Assembly: GCA_022564635.1 (NCBI GenBank)
Contig: JADFLA010000005.1
Coordinates: forward strand, 1-48,771
Source: Nanobdellota archaeon
GTDB taxonomy: Archaea; Nanobdellota; Nanobdellia; Woesearchaeales; GW2011-AR4
Direction: 5' to 3'
DNA length: 48,771 nucleotides
Shown: piece by piece, positions 7,911 to 17,475 of the stretch
Numbering within the stretch: position 1 is the stretch's first letter
Layout of the letters: the number at the start of each line of letters is the position of its first letter
Notes under the pieces: generated by a model
What the model was told of the DNA's origin: nothing
The model's database searches: none
What the model saw: the letters and a program-made list of their open reading frames with translations, nothing else
Program-made: the position numbers and the translations under genes

Positions 7911-9209
7911 TTATTCTATCTTCGTAATCCTGTAAATAACTCCTAATTTATCATCGGAAATATATAATGCACCTTCAGAATCAAAGATTGCATCTACTGG
8001 CCTGCCTTTTTTTGATCCACTTTTAAGCCAACCAGAAATAAAATCTTCCTCCCCTACAATTTTGTTTCCTTCAATATCTAGTCTTACAACTTTATACCCT
8101 GTAGGAACTTTTCTGTTCCATGAACCATGGTATGCTACTATAAGATCCCCTTCCCATTCCTGGAATTGTTTGCTTTCAATAAACCTTAATCCTAAAGGTG
8201 CAGAGTGTGCTTGCATATCCCATAAGCTTGGTTCTGTATTTGTACAAAAATTAGCATCATTAAATTTTGGATCTACAATTTTCTTCCCATAGCAATATGG
8301 CCATCCATAGTGTTTCCCTTCTTTAACAATATTAATTTCTTCTGGCGGAAGATCCTCTCCTAACCAATCCCTTCCATTTTCAGTTGCCCACATTTCTCCA
8401 GTCACTGGATGGAATATAAATCCTACCGCATTTCTAAGTCCTTCTGCGAAAATCTTTTTATTGGACCCATCATCGTTAAATTCTAAAATTGCAGCATTTT
8501 CTCTCCTGGGTTCTTTGCATACATTGCATGAAGAGCCAACTGAAACATACATTTTACCAGAAGGACTAAAACCTATTGTTCTGGAAACATGACTATTTCC
8601 TGAAGGAAGATTTACAACATGCTCTGCCTTGCCTATATCTCCATTATTTTGGTATTTATATCTGCTTACCTTGTCTTCTCCCGTTATATACAAATAACCG
8701 TTGTAAAATGCTATTCCATGAGGTCTATTATTGAGTCCAGATATAACCGTTTTTACTTCATCAGCTTTTCCATCTTTATCCAGATCTGGTAATGCAAGAA
8801 CCTTTCCTCCTAAAGGTATTATACCATATAGTCCGGAAATACTAGGCATTGTTACAAATAAAATTCCATCAGGGGAAAAAGCCATAAACCTTAGCGATCC
8901 TAGACCTCGCTCAGTAAATTCTGATATTGTAAATCCATCATGTAGTGTTAAGCCTAAACCTGTATTATCCCTTTGGATTATTTCCTCAGGCACTTCCTCC
9001 TCAACAGGCTCTAACTCTTCTAAAATTTCTTCCTCAGGTTCTTCAAGTACATCTTCAATTGGAATTTCTTCTATAACTTCCGGTTTTTCCAGTACTTCTT
9101 CAGGAACAGAAACTTCTTGTGTAGCACAACCAATAATAAAAATAATAAAAACAACAATTAATAATTTTATAATAAGGGATTTTCTAGAATTAGCCTCTTT
9201 TTTTGCCAT
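7911..9209 (-). CDS. Secreted lipoprotein, glucose/sorbosone dehydrogenase-like beta-propeller
   Basis: About 432 residues. An N-terminal hydrophobic stretch ends in the lipobox FIIGCATQ, followed by a long Glu/Pro-rich linker (about 60 residues), then a six-bladed propeller with features of the GSDH/PQQ-dependent sugar dehydrogenase family (NNRPHGIAFYNGYLYITG, GLRNAVGF, WATENGRDWLGEDLPPEEIN, HYGWPYCYG, RPVDAIFD). Family members oxidise sugars at the cell surface using PQQ, but many archaeal homologues are uncharacterised. The in-frame ATG at 9266 overlaps the upstream gene; the ATG at 9209 (MAKKEANS) lies one base after the upstream TAA and gives a normal signal peptide. Forms an operon with the broken lipoprotein upstream. 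Confidence 0.85.
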   Translation of the reverse strand: MAKKEANSRKSLIIKLLIVVFIIFIIGCATQEVSVPEEVLEKPEVIEEIPIEDVLEEPEEEILEELEPVEEEVPEEIIQRDNTGLGLTLHDGFTISEFTERGLGSLRFMAFSPDGILFVTMPSISGLYGIIPLGGKVLALPDLDKDGKADEVKTVISGLNNRPHGIAFYNGYLYITGEDKVSRYKYQNNGDIGKAEHVVNLPSGNSHVSRTIGFSPSGKMYVSVGSSCNVCKEPRRENAAILEFNDDGSNKKIFAEGLRNAVGFIFHPVTGEMWATENGRDWLGEDLPPEEINIVKEGKHYGWPYCYGKKIVDPKFNDANFCTNTEPSLWDMQAHSAPLGLRFIESKQFQEWEGDLIVAYHGSWNRKVPTGYKVVRLDIEGNKIVGEEDFISGWLKSGSKKGRPVDAIFDSEGALYISDDKLGVIYRITKIE

Positions 9210-9210
9210 C

Positions 9211-10960
9211 TTATCTGTTATAAATTTCAGGATTTTTAAAACTTTCACTTCCACTACAACTTCCACTCTGACGTTCTATTTGTAAGGTTTCATCACCAGT
9301 CATCTCAACAAGTATTTTTCCTGAAGGTACTGTTTCAAAATCCCTGATAACATTTGCACCTTCGTAACAATAAATAGTTCCATCAGCAGTAACTTGAGAA
9401 AATTCTCTGTTGATTGCTCCGCTTTGTTTGGGAATGAATTTGAATAATGATGGTTCAGTAAAAATTCCTGCAATTGAAACTACTTGAATGCTAGGATCCT
9501 CAAAATGATCAACAAAAGCAAGGTATACATTCCAATCAACTACATATTTTTTAGGGGAAGTTTCATGAAACCAATTTCCCTTTAAAGTATTTGGAACATC
9601 TTGCATCACAATACCGCAAGTTCCATCTACTCTGTTAATTAAACCATAAAATTGTTGTTTCATATTTTCCGGATAATAATCAAATGCACAATTTAGGTAT
9701 TGATCTCGAGTAGGATACCTTTCCGGTTTTATAAAATCTAATGGCTTTCTTAAATCTATCAATCCAAAATCGAAATTACCTTGTTTTAATCCAACTTCTC
9801 CCAATAAAGTGCCTTCATCTACTTTGTCTAGAAGTACTTTCGTGCATGAACCTTCTGAGTCTGTTGAAAAAGATTCACATTCTACTTTCTCTATTATATC
9901 CTTAACTTCATTTGATAAAGTTTTAACATGATTATAATATCCTATGATATCTTTGCATAGTGCAAAATAAATGACATAATCAACTGGATCTTGCGTTGCC
10001 CCTTCACTCCAAGCTACACTAGTTATGTAAACGTCAGCCGGCGCATACAACGGGTAGGCATAACTAGTCTCATACACTCCCAGGTGTATATGCGGATGCT
10101 GAGTAGGAAAAGTATGTCCTGGTGGTCCTAGATTCCCTAATGGCGTTATAGACTCTACTTCATTCATATCCACGGGAAACGTTGTAAATAATTTATCATC
10201 GCATTCAGGCAACAGTGTCATTTCGTCTTCAGTTGGAAGTTCTATTCTGTAGATTTTTTCTTTCTTTATAATTCCTTTTACTTCAACTTCATGCCGTTCA
10301 TCACTTCCACTTTCTTGAATTACTTTCTTTGTTGTATCTTTAATCAATTCCTTATCAATATTTACTTTCTTGCTTCCTACTTCATAATCAATGATAATAT
10401 TTACTGTTTGATCTTCGCTTTCCGAGGTAAAATAATGCCAATGCATTTTACCTTTTGTTCCTGGCTCAATTGTATATTTACCATTAAATTCTTCACCAAA
10501 ATTTATTTTATCGAGGACATCCCATGCCCTTAGAGAATATTTTTCAATACCACCACTATTTACTTTACTTTTTTTATTGTTTGTAAATAATTCCATCTTT
10601 GCTCTTAAAATTGTAATTGTTTCCTGACCGTCGTTATATACAAATATTTCAGATTCATCACCTTTTAAGGAACCTTCGTTTGGAAATTCATGCGTAAATA
10701 AAATATCATCTTCTTCCAAGAAAATAGTAGCTGAAATTGGAAAACTTCTTTTTATTGATTCTGTTCTAGGATCAAATTCACCAGAAGTTTCGTGTTCATC
10801 TTCCACAAATTCCTCTTGAACTATCATTTCAGGAACATCTTCAAATCCAGGAGCAGGAACCGGTGAAAATGTTGTTTTAGGTTCAAACCTCAGAAATTTG
10901 AGTAGTGCACCCAATGACCACAAAAGAAAATATCAAAATTAATACTAACCTCTTTTCCAT
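9211..10960 (-). pseudogene. Lipoprotein with degenerate M23-like domain, frameshifted after the signal peptide
   Basis: The long open frame (9211-10923) begins with a non-secretory N-terminus, but the ATG at 10960 starts MEKRLVLILIFSFVVIGC, a perfect lipoprotein signal, which stops after 25 codons at 10883. The same segment in the intact paralogue at 28843-29448 has one base fewer (TTCAACC against TTCAAACC here, 10882-10889); removing one A at 10885-10887 joins the signal to the 570-residue body. The body has an N-terminal beta-sandwich-like part, then HPHIHLG, YPLYAPADVYITSV, IGYYNHVKTL and NFDFGLIDL, which resemble the lysostaphin/M23 fold without a full zinc site. Its C-terminal half is paralogous to the protein at 27669-28835. 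Start of an operon with the propeller lipoprotein. Confidence 0.75.
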
Positions 10961-10980
10961 AAGATAATCATTAAATTAGG
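10882..10980 (-). repeat. Promoter-leader-signal-peptide segment, copy 1
   Basis: This segment is nearly identical (a handful of mismatches and one indel over about 98 bases) to 29371-29469. It covers the TATA-side leader, the ATG and codons for the lipoprotein signal MEKRLVLILI. The similarity ends abruptly inside the coding region, so different protein bodies follow the same leader. Confidence 0.85.
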
Positions 10981-11056
10981 GTTTTATATAATTTTGGGTA
11001 ATATGGGCAGAAGTTTTTTGGTAAAGATTATAAATATTCTATAAATAACATTTTAC

Positions 11057-11362
11057 ATGAAACTTTTATTCATCTGCACATTTAATTTACAACGAAGCCC
11101 AACAGCAGCAGAAATATTCAAAGATAAGTATGAAACTAAATCCGCTGGTGTGGGTGAGAATGCTAAACAACCTTTGACTGCTGAATTACTTAAATGGGCC
11201 GATGTCGTATTTGTGATGGAAGAAGAACATAGGAAGTTTATTTCAGAGAAATACCCTAAAGAATATTTGAAGAAGAAGATAATTAATTTACATATTCCTG
11301 ATATGTATTATTTTATGGATGAAGAATTGGTTAAGATTTTTAAAGAGAAAGTTAAATTTTAA
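11057..11362 (+). CDS. Low-molecular-weight protein tyrosine phosphatase-like protein
   Basis: 101 residues, shorter than classical LMW-PTPs (about 150). The P-loop CX5RS is near the N-terminus (ICTFNLQRSPTAAEIF) with the phosphate-binding Arg and following Ser. The general-acid region is probably HIPDMYYFMDEEL. This compact form is common in archaea and bacteria as a stand-alone gene; the substrate is unknown. No neighbouring tyrosine kinase or arsenate operon is visible, so its role is open. A TATA-like sequence (TATAAATATTCTATAAAT) lies just before the start. Confidence 0.82.
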   Translation: MKLLFICTFNLQRSPTAAEIFKDKYETKSAGVGENAKQPLTAELLKWADVVFVMEEEHRKFISEKYPKEYLKKKIINLHIPDMYYFMDEELVKIFKEKVKF

Positions 11363-11407
11363 ATTCAAACTGTGTTTTTATAAAATAAGAAATCAATAGA
11401 CGTATTT

Positions 11408-11635
11408 CTATTTTGCGGCCTTCGCACCTATCCCTTTAGTGGCATGGCCCCCTTTGCTATATCTCAAGAACATCCCGATAGTTCTCTCATCTTCTTGCTT
11501 CTGTTTCTGCTGTTCGGGAGTAAGATCGGGAGTAGTGAAAGTCATAATTTCAGGCTTGTCTTTTCTGAACTTTGCATACCTTTCCTTCTTTGGATTTACT
11601 TTCTTTTTTTTGTTTTTGTTTTTTTTCTTTCCCAT
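11408..11635 (-). CDS. Small basic hypothetical protein
   Basis: 75 residues. The first 26 are mostly Lys/Asn/Arg (KKKNKNKKKK), suggesting RNA or DNA contact; the remainder is polar with TFTTPDLTPEQQ and ends in GGHATKGIGAKAAK. No family recognised. It is judged real because a strong TATA-like GATTTATAAACCC lies about 30 bases before the ATG and the reverse-frame alternatives are poorer. Confidence 0.6.
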   Translation of the reverse strand: MGKKKNKNKKKKVNPKKERYAKFRKDKPEIMTFTTPDLTPEQQKQKQEDERTIGMFLRYSKGGHATKGIGAKAAK

Positions 11636-11675
11636 ATGTATCCTTAAAAAGATAATTCAAAGGGTTTATAAATCT

Positions 11676-12116
11676 TTACTTGAAAAATCCATTATATTCA
11701 GAGCTTACCACACACTGACAACTGTTTACGTTTTTTGTTTTCAACCACCTTAATAAAAGTGATCTATTTAGACCTGTGCTGATTTTAACTGCTATCTTTT
11801 TCCAATTAAATAGTAAGTAAATAGCGGAAACTACATTCCCAATAGCAAATAAGGCAACAATCCAAATTGCAGCAACTTTTTTTGATTCCGCATTTAAATA
11901 TATGATTATGGAAAACAAAATGAGGCCAAGAATTAAGTCTAAAAATATTCCAAAAGTGATAGACCATGGGTCCACGAAAATTGAAGCTAAACCAGTAAAA
12001 ACCGATACGCTACTCAAATTTAGCCACGCTATAGAATAACCAACAAAACCAAGCAAACCTAGCCACGTAACTGCCTTTAATACGTTCATCTGGTTCATAT
12101 GCACATCAGCGTTCAT
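11676..12116 (-). CDS. Small membrane protein, possibly lacking its true N-terminus
   Basis: 146 residues with three predicted membrane helices (LGLLGFVGYSIAWL, FGIFLDLILGLILFSIII, AAIWIVALFAIGNVVSAIYLL). The internal WSITFGIFLDLILG pattern recalls the DUF1475 membrane family, low certainty. The open frame continues upstream without a start codon through LFWAIIFYTS, which would complete a first membrane helix; an ATG in another frame (about 12188, MKLLQVKN) could be the real start if one base were inserted or lost. So the N-terminus may be frameshifted. The C-terminal 30 residues are not membrane-like. Confidence 0.55.
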   Translation of the reverse strand: MNADVHMNQMNVLKAVTWLGLLGFVGYSIAWLNLSSVSVFTGLASIFVDPWSITFGIFLDLILGLILFSIIIYLNAESKKVAAIWIVALFAIGNVVSAIYLLFNWKKIAVKISTGLNRSLLLRWLKTKNVNSCQCVVSSEYNGFFK

Positions 12117-12238
12117 ACTCGTATAAAAAATTATTGCCCAGAAAAGGTCCTGTGATACTGTATCGGTTTTTAACTTGTAGAAGTTTCATCTTCAACCAAC
12201 ATAATTCAAATCTTTATCTCGATTTTAATTTTTGTTTC

Positions 12239-12541
12239 CTATTCCCATCCATCATCATCTGTTATTTTAGGCATATCTCTTGACACTATCATTTTAACTT
12301 TATCGGAGTCCCAATCAGGATGCAACTTTCTAGCTTCATTATACCTTTTCTTAAATTCCTCATTCCATTCTTCTTTAGTTAGTTTCATTTTTTCTTTTTC
12401 CCCCCCCTTTTCCTTGTCAGCTTCTTCGTAGCCTTTCATGAATCCTGCTTCTTCAGGACTCATCTCTCCTTCTTCCACTAACTTTTCTCTGCCTTCTTCA
12501 TCATAAACTGAATCTTCCTTTTTTTCCTCTTCTTTAACCAT
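12239..12541 (-). CDS. Small highly charged hypothetical protein
   Basis: 100 residues, strongly acidic N-terminus (EEEKKEDSVYDEEGREK), then SPEEAGFMKGYEEAD and LTKEEWNEEFKKRYNEARKL. No membrane segment, no recognised domain. A TATA-like CTTTTTATATGG and a purine-rich GAGGGTGG ribosome site precede the ATG, which supports expression. Confidence 0.65.
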   Translation of the reverse strand: MVKEEEKKEDSVYDEEGREKLVEEGEMSPEEAGFMKGYEEADKEKGGEKEKMKLTKEEWNEEFKKRYNEARKLHPDWDSDKVKMIVSRDMPKITDDDGWE

Positions 12542-12854
12542 AGTTTACCACCCTCAATTAACCTGTTACATATAGAACCATATAAAAAGTTTATCAAATA
12601 GGTTATGGTTTTTAGGAAATTTTAAACAGATAATGTTAGGAAGCTTTTTTATGCTTCAAAATTCTTATATACATGGTACAATTCAAGAAGTTCTATTACA
12701 ATGCTAAATTTCCTAAGAAGGGTTGAATTGAGATAGTAAAAAACACCTATTCTTCAGCAATTCTACTATACAAGAATTTGGTTAATGCTTAAAACCAAAA
12801 AGTTTATATATTATTTCTTACATTTCTTACTTATAAGAATTAAAGGTGATTATT
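12542..12854. other. Intergenic region with long-range inverted repeat and MazEF operator
   Basis: No gene in these 313 bases. TTAGGAAATTT (12612-12622) pairs perfectly with AAATTTCCTAA (12706-12716), with the short stem GAAGC/GCTTC inside the 83-base interval. Nearer the MazE-like gene are a TATA-like TTTATATATTA (about 12803-12813) and the palindrome TTCTTA-CTTA-TAAGAA (12824-12839), placed where an autoregulating antitoxin would bind. The ribosome site GGTGAT (12845-12850) immediately precedes the ATG at 12855. Confidence 0.55.
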
Positions 12855-13103
12855 ATGCCATTATTAGAGATAAAAAGTGCAAAAATTACGAAAAAAGGAC
12901 AGATTGCTATTCCCAAGCATATAAGGGATATTGAAGGATTCAAGGAAGGTTCTAAGATAGCTATATTGGCATTTGATAACAGGATAGAATTAAGGCCTAT
13001 GAATCAAGTAGATGAAAGATTGTTTACTGCTTTGGCAACTGAAAAAATTTTAGCTAAGGATTGGAACAGCAAAGAGGATGAAAAGGCATGGAAGAACTTA
13101 TGA
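12855..13103 (+). CDS. AbrB/MazE-type antitoxin
   Basis: 82 residues. The SpoVT-AbrB swapped-hairpin signature is at the N-terminus: KITKKGQIAIPKHIRD followed by GSKIAILAFDNRIELRP. The C-terminal tail (ALATEKILAKDWNSKEDE) is the usual toxin-wrapping segment. The start at 12855 (MPLLEIK) is placed by the GGTGAT site; an in-frame ATG at 12846 lies before or within that site. The stop overlaps the toxin start by 16 bases, typical of a coupled antitoxin-toxin pair. It probably represses its own promoter through the palindrome at 12824-12839. Confidence 0.88.
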   Translation: MPLLEIKSAKITKKGQIAIPKHIRDIEGFKEGSKIAILAFDNRIELRPMNQVDERLFTALATEKILAKDWNSKEDEKAWKNL

Positions 13104-13420
13104 AAGGAGATGTTGTAGTTCTGCCATTCCCGTTTTCTGATTTAAGCGCTTCAAAGAAAAGGCCAGCCTTGGTAGCTGCAACATTGGAAGGGCATGATGT
13201 TATCTTATGCCAGATCACAAGCGTAGCAAGAAATGACAATTATTCAATAAGCCTTAAGAATCAAGATTTTAAGCATGGTAAATTAAATGTGGATAGTGTA
13301 ATAAGACCAAATAGGTTATTTACAGCTGATAAATCAATTGTATTGTATAAAGCTGGTTATCTCAAGATAGGTAAGATAAAAGAAGTTGAAAAGATGATTG
13401 TTAAGATATTTACTCATTAG
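13088..13420 (+). CDS. MazF/PemK-family toxin (endoribonuclease)
   Basis: 110 residues. The N-terminus KGDVVVLPFPFSDL and KRPALV are the conserved MazF/PemK core; LCQITSV and SVIRPNRLFTAD are also family positions. Known members cleave single-stranded RNA at short motifs, arresting translation until neutralised by the MazE-like partner encoded immediately upstream and overlapping. Full length for the family. Confidence 0.88.
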   Translation: MEELMKGDVVVLPFPFSDLSASKKRPALVAATLEGHDVILCQITSVARNDNYSISLKNQDFKHGKLNVDSVIRPNRLFTADKSIVLYKAGYLKIGKIKEVEKMIVKIFTH

Positions 13421-13651
13421 TTATTTTACCCCTTTACATCCTTCTTGTAATCTATTTATTAACACATTTTGAAGTTTGATTGAAAAAAGTAATTATTAAA
13501 TAGATAATGTTGTTGGTTTGAAAGATGTGTAGAATTGTAAAATGTGTGTTAGGCGACCCATTAGGCACAAAGGGGTTTTTAAGCCACCGTATTGCATTAT
13601 TTCTATAGTTTTTAATTTTCTTTAGCCCATTTACAATATTCTTTTGCAAAT

Positions 13652-14020
13652 TTAACTAACTATAAACCTTAAATTACCAAAACTCACATTCCAGAAATAA
13701 TAATTTAGAATCAAATAGACAGTAATCATTAAAGTTATAGTGAATATCTTAATTTTTATATTTTTGATTTTCATTATGGATTCAAAATAATAATACATCG
13801 GAAAGTATTTTATCGGAAGAATAATGTAAATAAATGCTAATTTTATTATGAAAGAAATAGTAAATCCAAAATTGTCAATAATATATTTCATAAATGGATT
13901 GCTTTCAATATGTCCTTTCTGCAAAGCGAAATAAGTTGTTGCTGCATCAAAAATATTACCTAAACTAGCGGTAATGGCTAAAATAAGAATTAGTTTTAGG
14001 ATGGATTTGTTGTTAAGCAT
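13652..14020 (-). CDS. DUF5658-like small membrane protein
   Basis: 122 residues with about four membrane helices. The conserved first-loop pattern FDAATTYFALQKGHIESNPFM matches the D-x3-T-x2-(7)-G-x3-E-NP signature that I associate with DUF5658-type membrane proteins. Function unknown. Between this gene and the MazF-like gene (13421-13651) there is only AT-rich sequence with an unconvincing 65-codon frame. Confidence 0.65.
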   Translation of the reverse strand: MLNNKSILKLILILAITASLGNIFDAATTYFALQKGHIESNPFMKYIIDNFGFTISFIIKLAFIYIILPIKYFPMYYYFESIMKIKNIKIKIFTITLMITVYLILNYYFWNVSFGNLRFIVS

Positions 14021-14130
14021 CTTCTGGATAAGGATAAGAAATAGTTTTTAAAAACTTTACTTTGATTCTTTTGCCCATTCACAAGATTTATAAATTAATT
14101 CTCTTTATTAAAACAGTATTTTAAAAGAAA

Positions 14131-15567
14131 ATGTCTCTACTCTCAAAATCAAAATATCTAATTGGGTTGCAATGCCCTAAACATCTATGGTTATCAGTTC
14201 ATGACCCTTCTAGAATACCAGAACCTGATGAATCTACTCAGTATAGGTTTTCACAAGGGCATTTAGTTGGAGAATTGGCTAAAAAAGTTTTTTTGAAAGG
14301 TATTGATGTTCCTGTTGAAGATTTTTCAAAAAATCTTAAATTATCCAAAGAATTGCTTTCTAAAAGAAAACCTTTATTTGAGGCTGCTTTTATGTTTGAA
14401 AATCTATATTCTAGGGCAGATATACTAAATCCTGTAAATAAGGATGAATGGGACATCATAGAGGTTAAATCAGGAACTAGTGTCAAAGAACCTAATGTTG
14501 ATGATGTTGCATTCCAAAATTATTGTTATACTAAATCCGGACTTAAGATAAGAAAATGTTTTCTTATGCATATCAATAATGAATTTGTTAAAAATGGTAA
14601 GATAGATCCTAATAAGCTATTTACGCAAACCGAGATAAGTGATGAAGTTAAAGAAACAGATGTTAAAGTTTCTGAGATGCTTAAGATCATGAATTTGAAA
14701 GAGTGTCCTTCATGTTTGATAGGTGTTCATAGCATAAAACCTTATGAATGTCCATTAAAGGATGAATGCTGGTCTAGTCTTCCAGATGATAATATATTTG
14801 ACCTTTATTCTGGAGGCAAAAAATGCTTTGATCTGTATGAAAAAGGCATAGAATCAATAGCAGATATTCCAGATGATTATAAATTAAGCTCTAATCAATC
14901 AATCCAGAAGGAATGTTCTTCTGGAAAAGTTCATATTGAAAAGTCTAAGATAAAAGAATTTCTTTCTACTTTAAAGTATCCATTATATTATCTTGATTTT
15001 GAAACTTATGCAACTACAATTCCCCTGTATGATGGTCTAAAACCTTACCAAGCTATCCCTTTCCAGTTTTCTTTGCATGTTGATTCAAAAAAATCTGTTA
15101 AACATCATTCTTTTCTTTCTACTTTAGGTGATTCTCGTTTAGAATTTTTGAAAGCCTTGAAGGCAGTTATCGGTCCAACTGGCAGTATAGTTGCATACAA
15201 TCAAAGTTTTGAAAAAAATATACTTAAATCACTTTCTGTTATGTATCCTTCGTATAAGGACTGGGTAGATTCTATTTTGGATAGGTTTGTTGACTTACTT
15301 ATCCCTTTTCGGAAGTTTTACTATTACAATCCAAAACAAAAAGGAAGCGCATCAATAAAATATGTTTTACCTGCAATAACCGGAAAAGATTATTCCGGAT
15401 TAGATATAGCTGATGGAGAAACCGCAAGCTTAGAATACATGAACATGATCCATGGACCTAAACAAACCAAAGAGGAAATAATGAAAATCCGGGAAGATCT
15501 AGAGAATTATTGTAAATTAGATACTGAAGGGATGGTTTGGATTGTTGAAAGGCTTGGGAAGGTTTAA
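14131..15567 (+). CDS. DUF2779 protein: PD-(D/E)XK-like nuclease plus DnaQ-like exonuclease
   Basis: 478 residues. The N-terminal half resembles Cas4/RecB nucleases: SRADIL and WDIIEVKSGTSVK give the Asp and E-x-K of the active site, and cysteines in GLQCPKHL, ECPSC, ECPLKDECW could hold an Fe-S cluster. The C-terminal half is DUF2779: YYLDFETYAT (DxE of DnaQ exonucleases), PFQFSLH, SIVAYNQSFE, DRFVDLL, SASIKYVLP and NYCKLDTEGMVW. Enzymatic activity is inference; I know of no assigned function. It starts the co-directional defence block; the next gene begins 61 bases on with its own TATA-like TTTAAATATTG, so it may be a separate transcript. Confidence 0.85.
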   Translation: MSLLSKSKYLIGLQCPKHLWLSVHDPSRIPEPDESTQYRFSQGHLVGELAKKVFLKGIDVPVEDFSKNLKLSKELLSKRKPLFEAAFMFENLYSRADILNPVNKDEWDIIEVKSGTSVKEPNVDDVAFQNYCYTKSGLKIRKCFLMHINNEFVKNGKIDPNKLFTQTEISDEVKETDVKVSEMLKIMNLKECPSCLIGVHSIKPYECPLKDECWSSLPDDNIFDLYSGGKKCFDLYEKGIESIADIPDDYKLSSNQSIQKECSSGKVHIEKSKIKEFLSTLKYPLYYLDFETYATTIPLYDGLKPYQAIPFQFSLHVDSKKSVKHHSFLSTLGDSRLEFLKALKAVIGPTGSIVAYNQSFEKNILKSLSVMYPSYKDWVDSILDRFVDLLIPFRKFYYYNPKQKGSASIKYVLPAITGKDYSGLDIADGETASLEYMNMIHGPKQTKEEIMKIREDLENYCKLDTEGMVWIVERLGKV

Positions 15568-15628
15568 ATATTGACCTGAGGTAACATATGATTTAGTGGT
15601 CTTAAAATGTCAAACTGGAAAAAACAAA

Positions 15629-17425
15629 ATGAAAAAACAAAAATATTCAGTTAATCAAAATCCTGCAGAAACGATATTGGCTTGGGTAAATTCTGGAGAG
15701 ATTGCTATTCCTGAAATTCAAAGACCTTTCGTTTGGGACTCAACAAAAGTTAGAAATTTAATAGATTCACTTTACCAGGGATATCCCATTGGATACCTGA
15801 TTATCTGGCGCAATCCAGATGTAAGATTAAAAGATGGTAAAACTTCTGAAGGGAAAAAAATACTAATCGATGGTCAACAAAGAATAGCTGCATTAATGAC
15901 ATCAATACTTGGAGAGGAAATATTAAATAAAGATTATAAAAAAATTATTATTAAAATTGCATTTAACCCATTAACAGAAAAATTCGAAGTATTAAATCCT
16001 GCAATTTCTAAAGATTCTAGTTGGATACCCAATATTGGGCCCATCATTACAGGACAAACAAGATTAACTGCTGCAATAAATGAGTATTGTAATAAAAATC
16101 CTAAAGCTGATAGAAATCAGATAGAAGATTCATTAGAAAGCTTAAAAGAAGTTATTAAAAAGCAGATTGGTCTTATTGAATTAGAACATAATCTAGACAT
16201 TGAAACCATAACTGAAATTTTTATTAGAATAAATTCTGAAGGAGTACCTCTAAGTCAAGCTGATTTTGCCATGTCGAAAATAGCAGTAAATGAAACTTAT
16301 GAAGGTTCTATATTAAGAAAATGTATTGATTATTCATGTCATTTAATGATATCTCCTGAATTTTATACAACTATTAGGGATGTTGACAAAGATTTTGCAG
16401 AATCCGAATATTTCCAAAAAATTTCTTGGTTAAAAAATGAAAGTGATGATCTCTATGACCCCAGTTACAAGGATCTATTAAGGGTTGCCTTTACTTCTGA
16501 ATTTAATAGGGGTAAACTTGCAGATTTAGTTAGTTTATTATCTGGAAGAAATTTTGAACTAAGAACTTATGAGGAAGAAATTGTAAAGGATTCTTTCGCA
16601 TTACTCAAAAAAGGTATTTTAAATTTTATCAATGAGACAAATTTTAAAAGATTTTTGATGATAATTAAATCTGCTGGATTTATTTCACCCAATCTTATTA
16701 GGTCTAAAAACGCATTAAATTTTGCTTACATATTATATCTTAAACTCAGATCTCAAGATTATAATCCATCAGATATAGAAAGATATGTGCGTAAATGGTT
16801 TGTATTGAGCATTTTGACTGGTAGGTATTCCGGTTCACCAGAATCTAGATTTGATTTTGACATACGTAACATTGCTAAGAAAAAATTTGAAGAGTTCCTG
16901 AATGATGTTGAAAGTGCCGAATTATCCGAAGCTTTTTGGACTGCAGGCCTAGTTCAAAGTTTGAATACTTCTGTTTCTAGCAGCCCTTATTTTAATGTAT
17001 ATTTAGCTACTCAAGTGAAATCAAATGATAAGGGATTTTTATCTAAAGATATTACTGTAAAGGATTTGATAACACATAGGGGAGACATACACCATATCTT
17101 CCCAAAAGGATATCTTAAAGATAACAAATTGAAAAGAGGAGAATACAATCAAATCGCTAATTATGTATATATGCAATCAGAAATTAACATAAAAATTGGG
17201 AATAAATCACCTAAAAGTTATTTTACAGAATTACTTGAACAATGTGATGGCGGAGAAGTTAAGTATGGTGGAATAAACGAGAAATTAGGACTTCAACAAA
17301 ATCTGAAAATGAATTGTGTGCCTGAATCAATTTTCAATATGGAAATAAGTGATTATGAGAATTTTTTGAAAGAAAGAAGAAAATTAATATCAATAAAAAT
17401 TAAAGAATATTATTTTTCACTATAG
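15629..17425 (+). CDS. DUF262/DUF1524 protein, GmrSD-like type IV restriction nuclease
   Basis: 598 residues from the ATG at 15629 (MKKQKYS); a GTG at 15596 is in frame but less likely. DUF262 N-terminus: [20 protein letters not shown] and [13 protein letters not shown], the ParB-like NTP-binding motif. The C-terminal DUF1524 HNH-type site is [12 protein letters not shown]. GmrS and GmrD halves fused in one chain are common; known relatives use NTP to cut DNA with modified (glucosylated hydroxymethyl) cytosines. Its placement directly before hsdR in the same direction (50-base gap) adds a modification-dependent arm to the modification-directed type I system. Confidence 0.88.
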   Translation: MKKQKYSVNQNPAETILAWVNSGEIAIPEIQRPFVWDSTKVRNLIDSLYQGYPIGYLIIWRNPDVRLKDGKTSEGKKILIDGQQRIAALMTSILGEEILNKDYKKIIIKIAFNPLTEKFEVLNPAISKDSSWIPNIGPIITGQTRLTAAINEYCNKNPKADRNQIEDSLESLKEVIKKQIGLIELEHNLDIETITEIFIRINSEGVPLSQADFAMSKIAVNETYEGSILRKCIDYSCHLMISPEFYTTIRDVDKDFAESEYFQKISWLKNESDDLYDPSYKDLLRVAFTSEFNRGKLADLVSLLSGRNFELRTYEEEIVKDSFALLKKGILNFINETNFKRFLMIIKSAGFISPNLIRSKNALNFAYILYLKLRSQDYNPSDIERYVRKWFVLSILTGRYSGSPESRFDFDIRNIAKKKFEEFLNDVESAELSEAFWTAGLVQSLNTSVSSSPYFNVYLATQVKSNDKGFLSKDITVKDLITHRGDIHHIFPKGYLKDNKLKRGEYNQIANYVYMQSEINIKIGNKSPKSYFTELLEQCDGGEVKYGGINEKLGLQQNLKMNCVPESIFNMEISDYENFLKERRKLISIKIKEYYFSL

Positions 17426-17475
17426 ACAAACCAGAAAATTATAACTGACACTCCAAAAAATAAGGTGAAGTAATA

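Noticed and set aside
8731-9285. 184-codon plus-strand Ser/Thr-rich frame
   Set aside because: It mirrors the Glu/Pro-rich linker of the lipoprotein on the minus strand, a common artefact. The similar frame 45566-46168 mirrors the acidic surface protein.
13452-13649. 65-codon minus-strand frame after the MazF-like gene
   Set aside because: No promoter or ribosome site that decides a start, low-complexity composition and no recognisable domain; left as AT-rich intergenic DNA with a slightly GC-richer patch.
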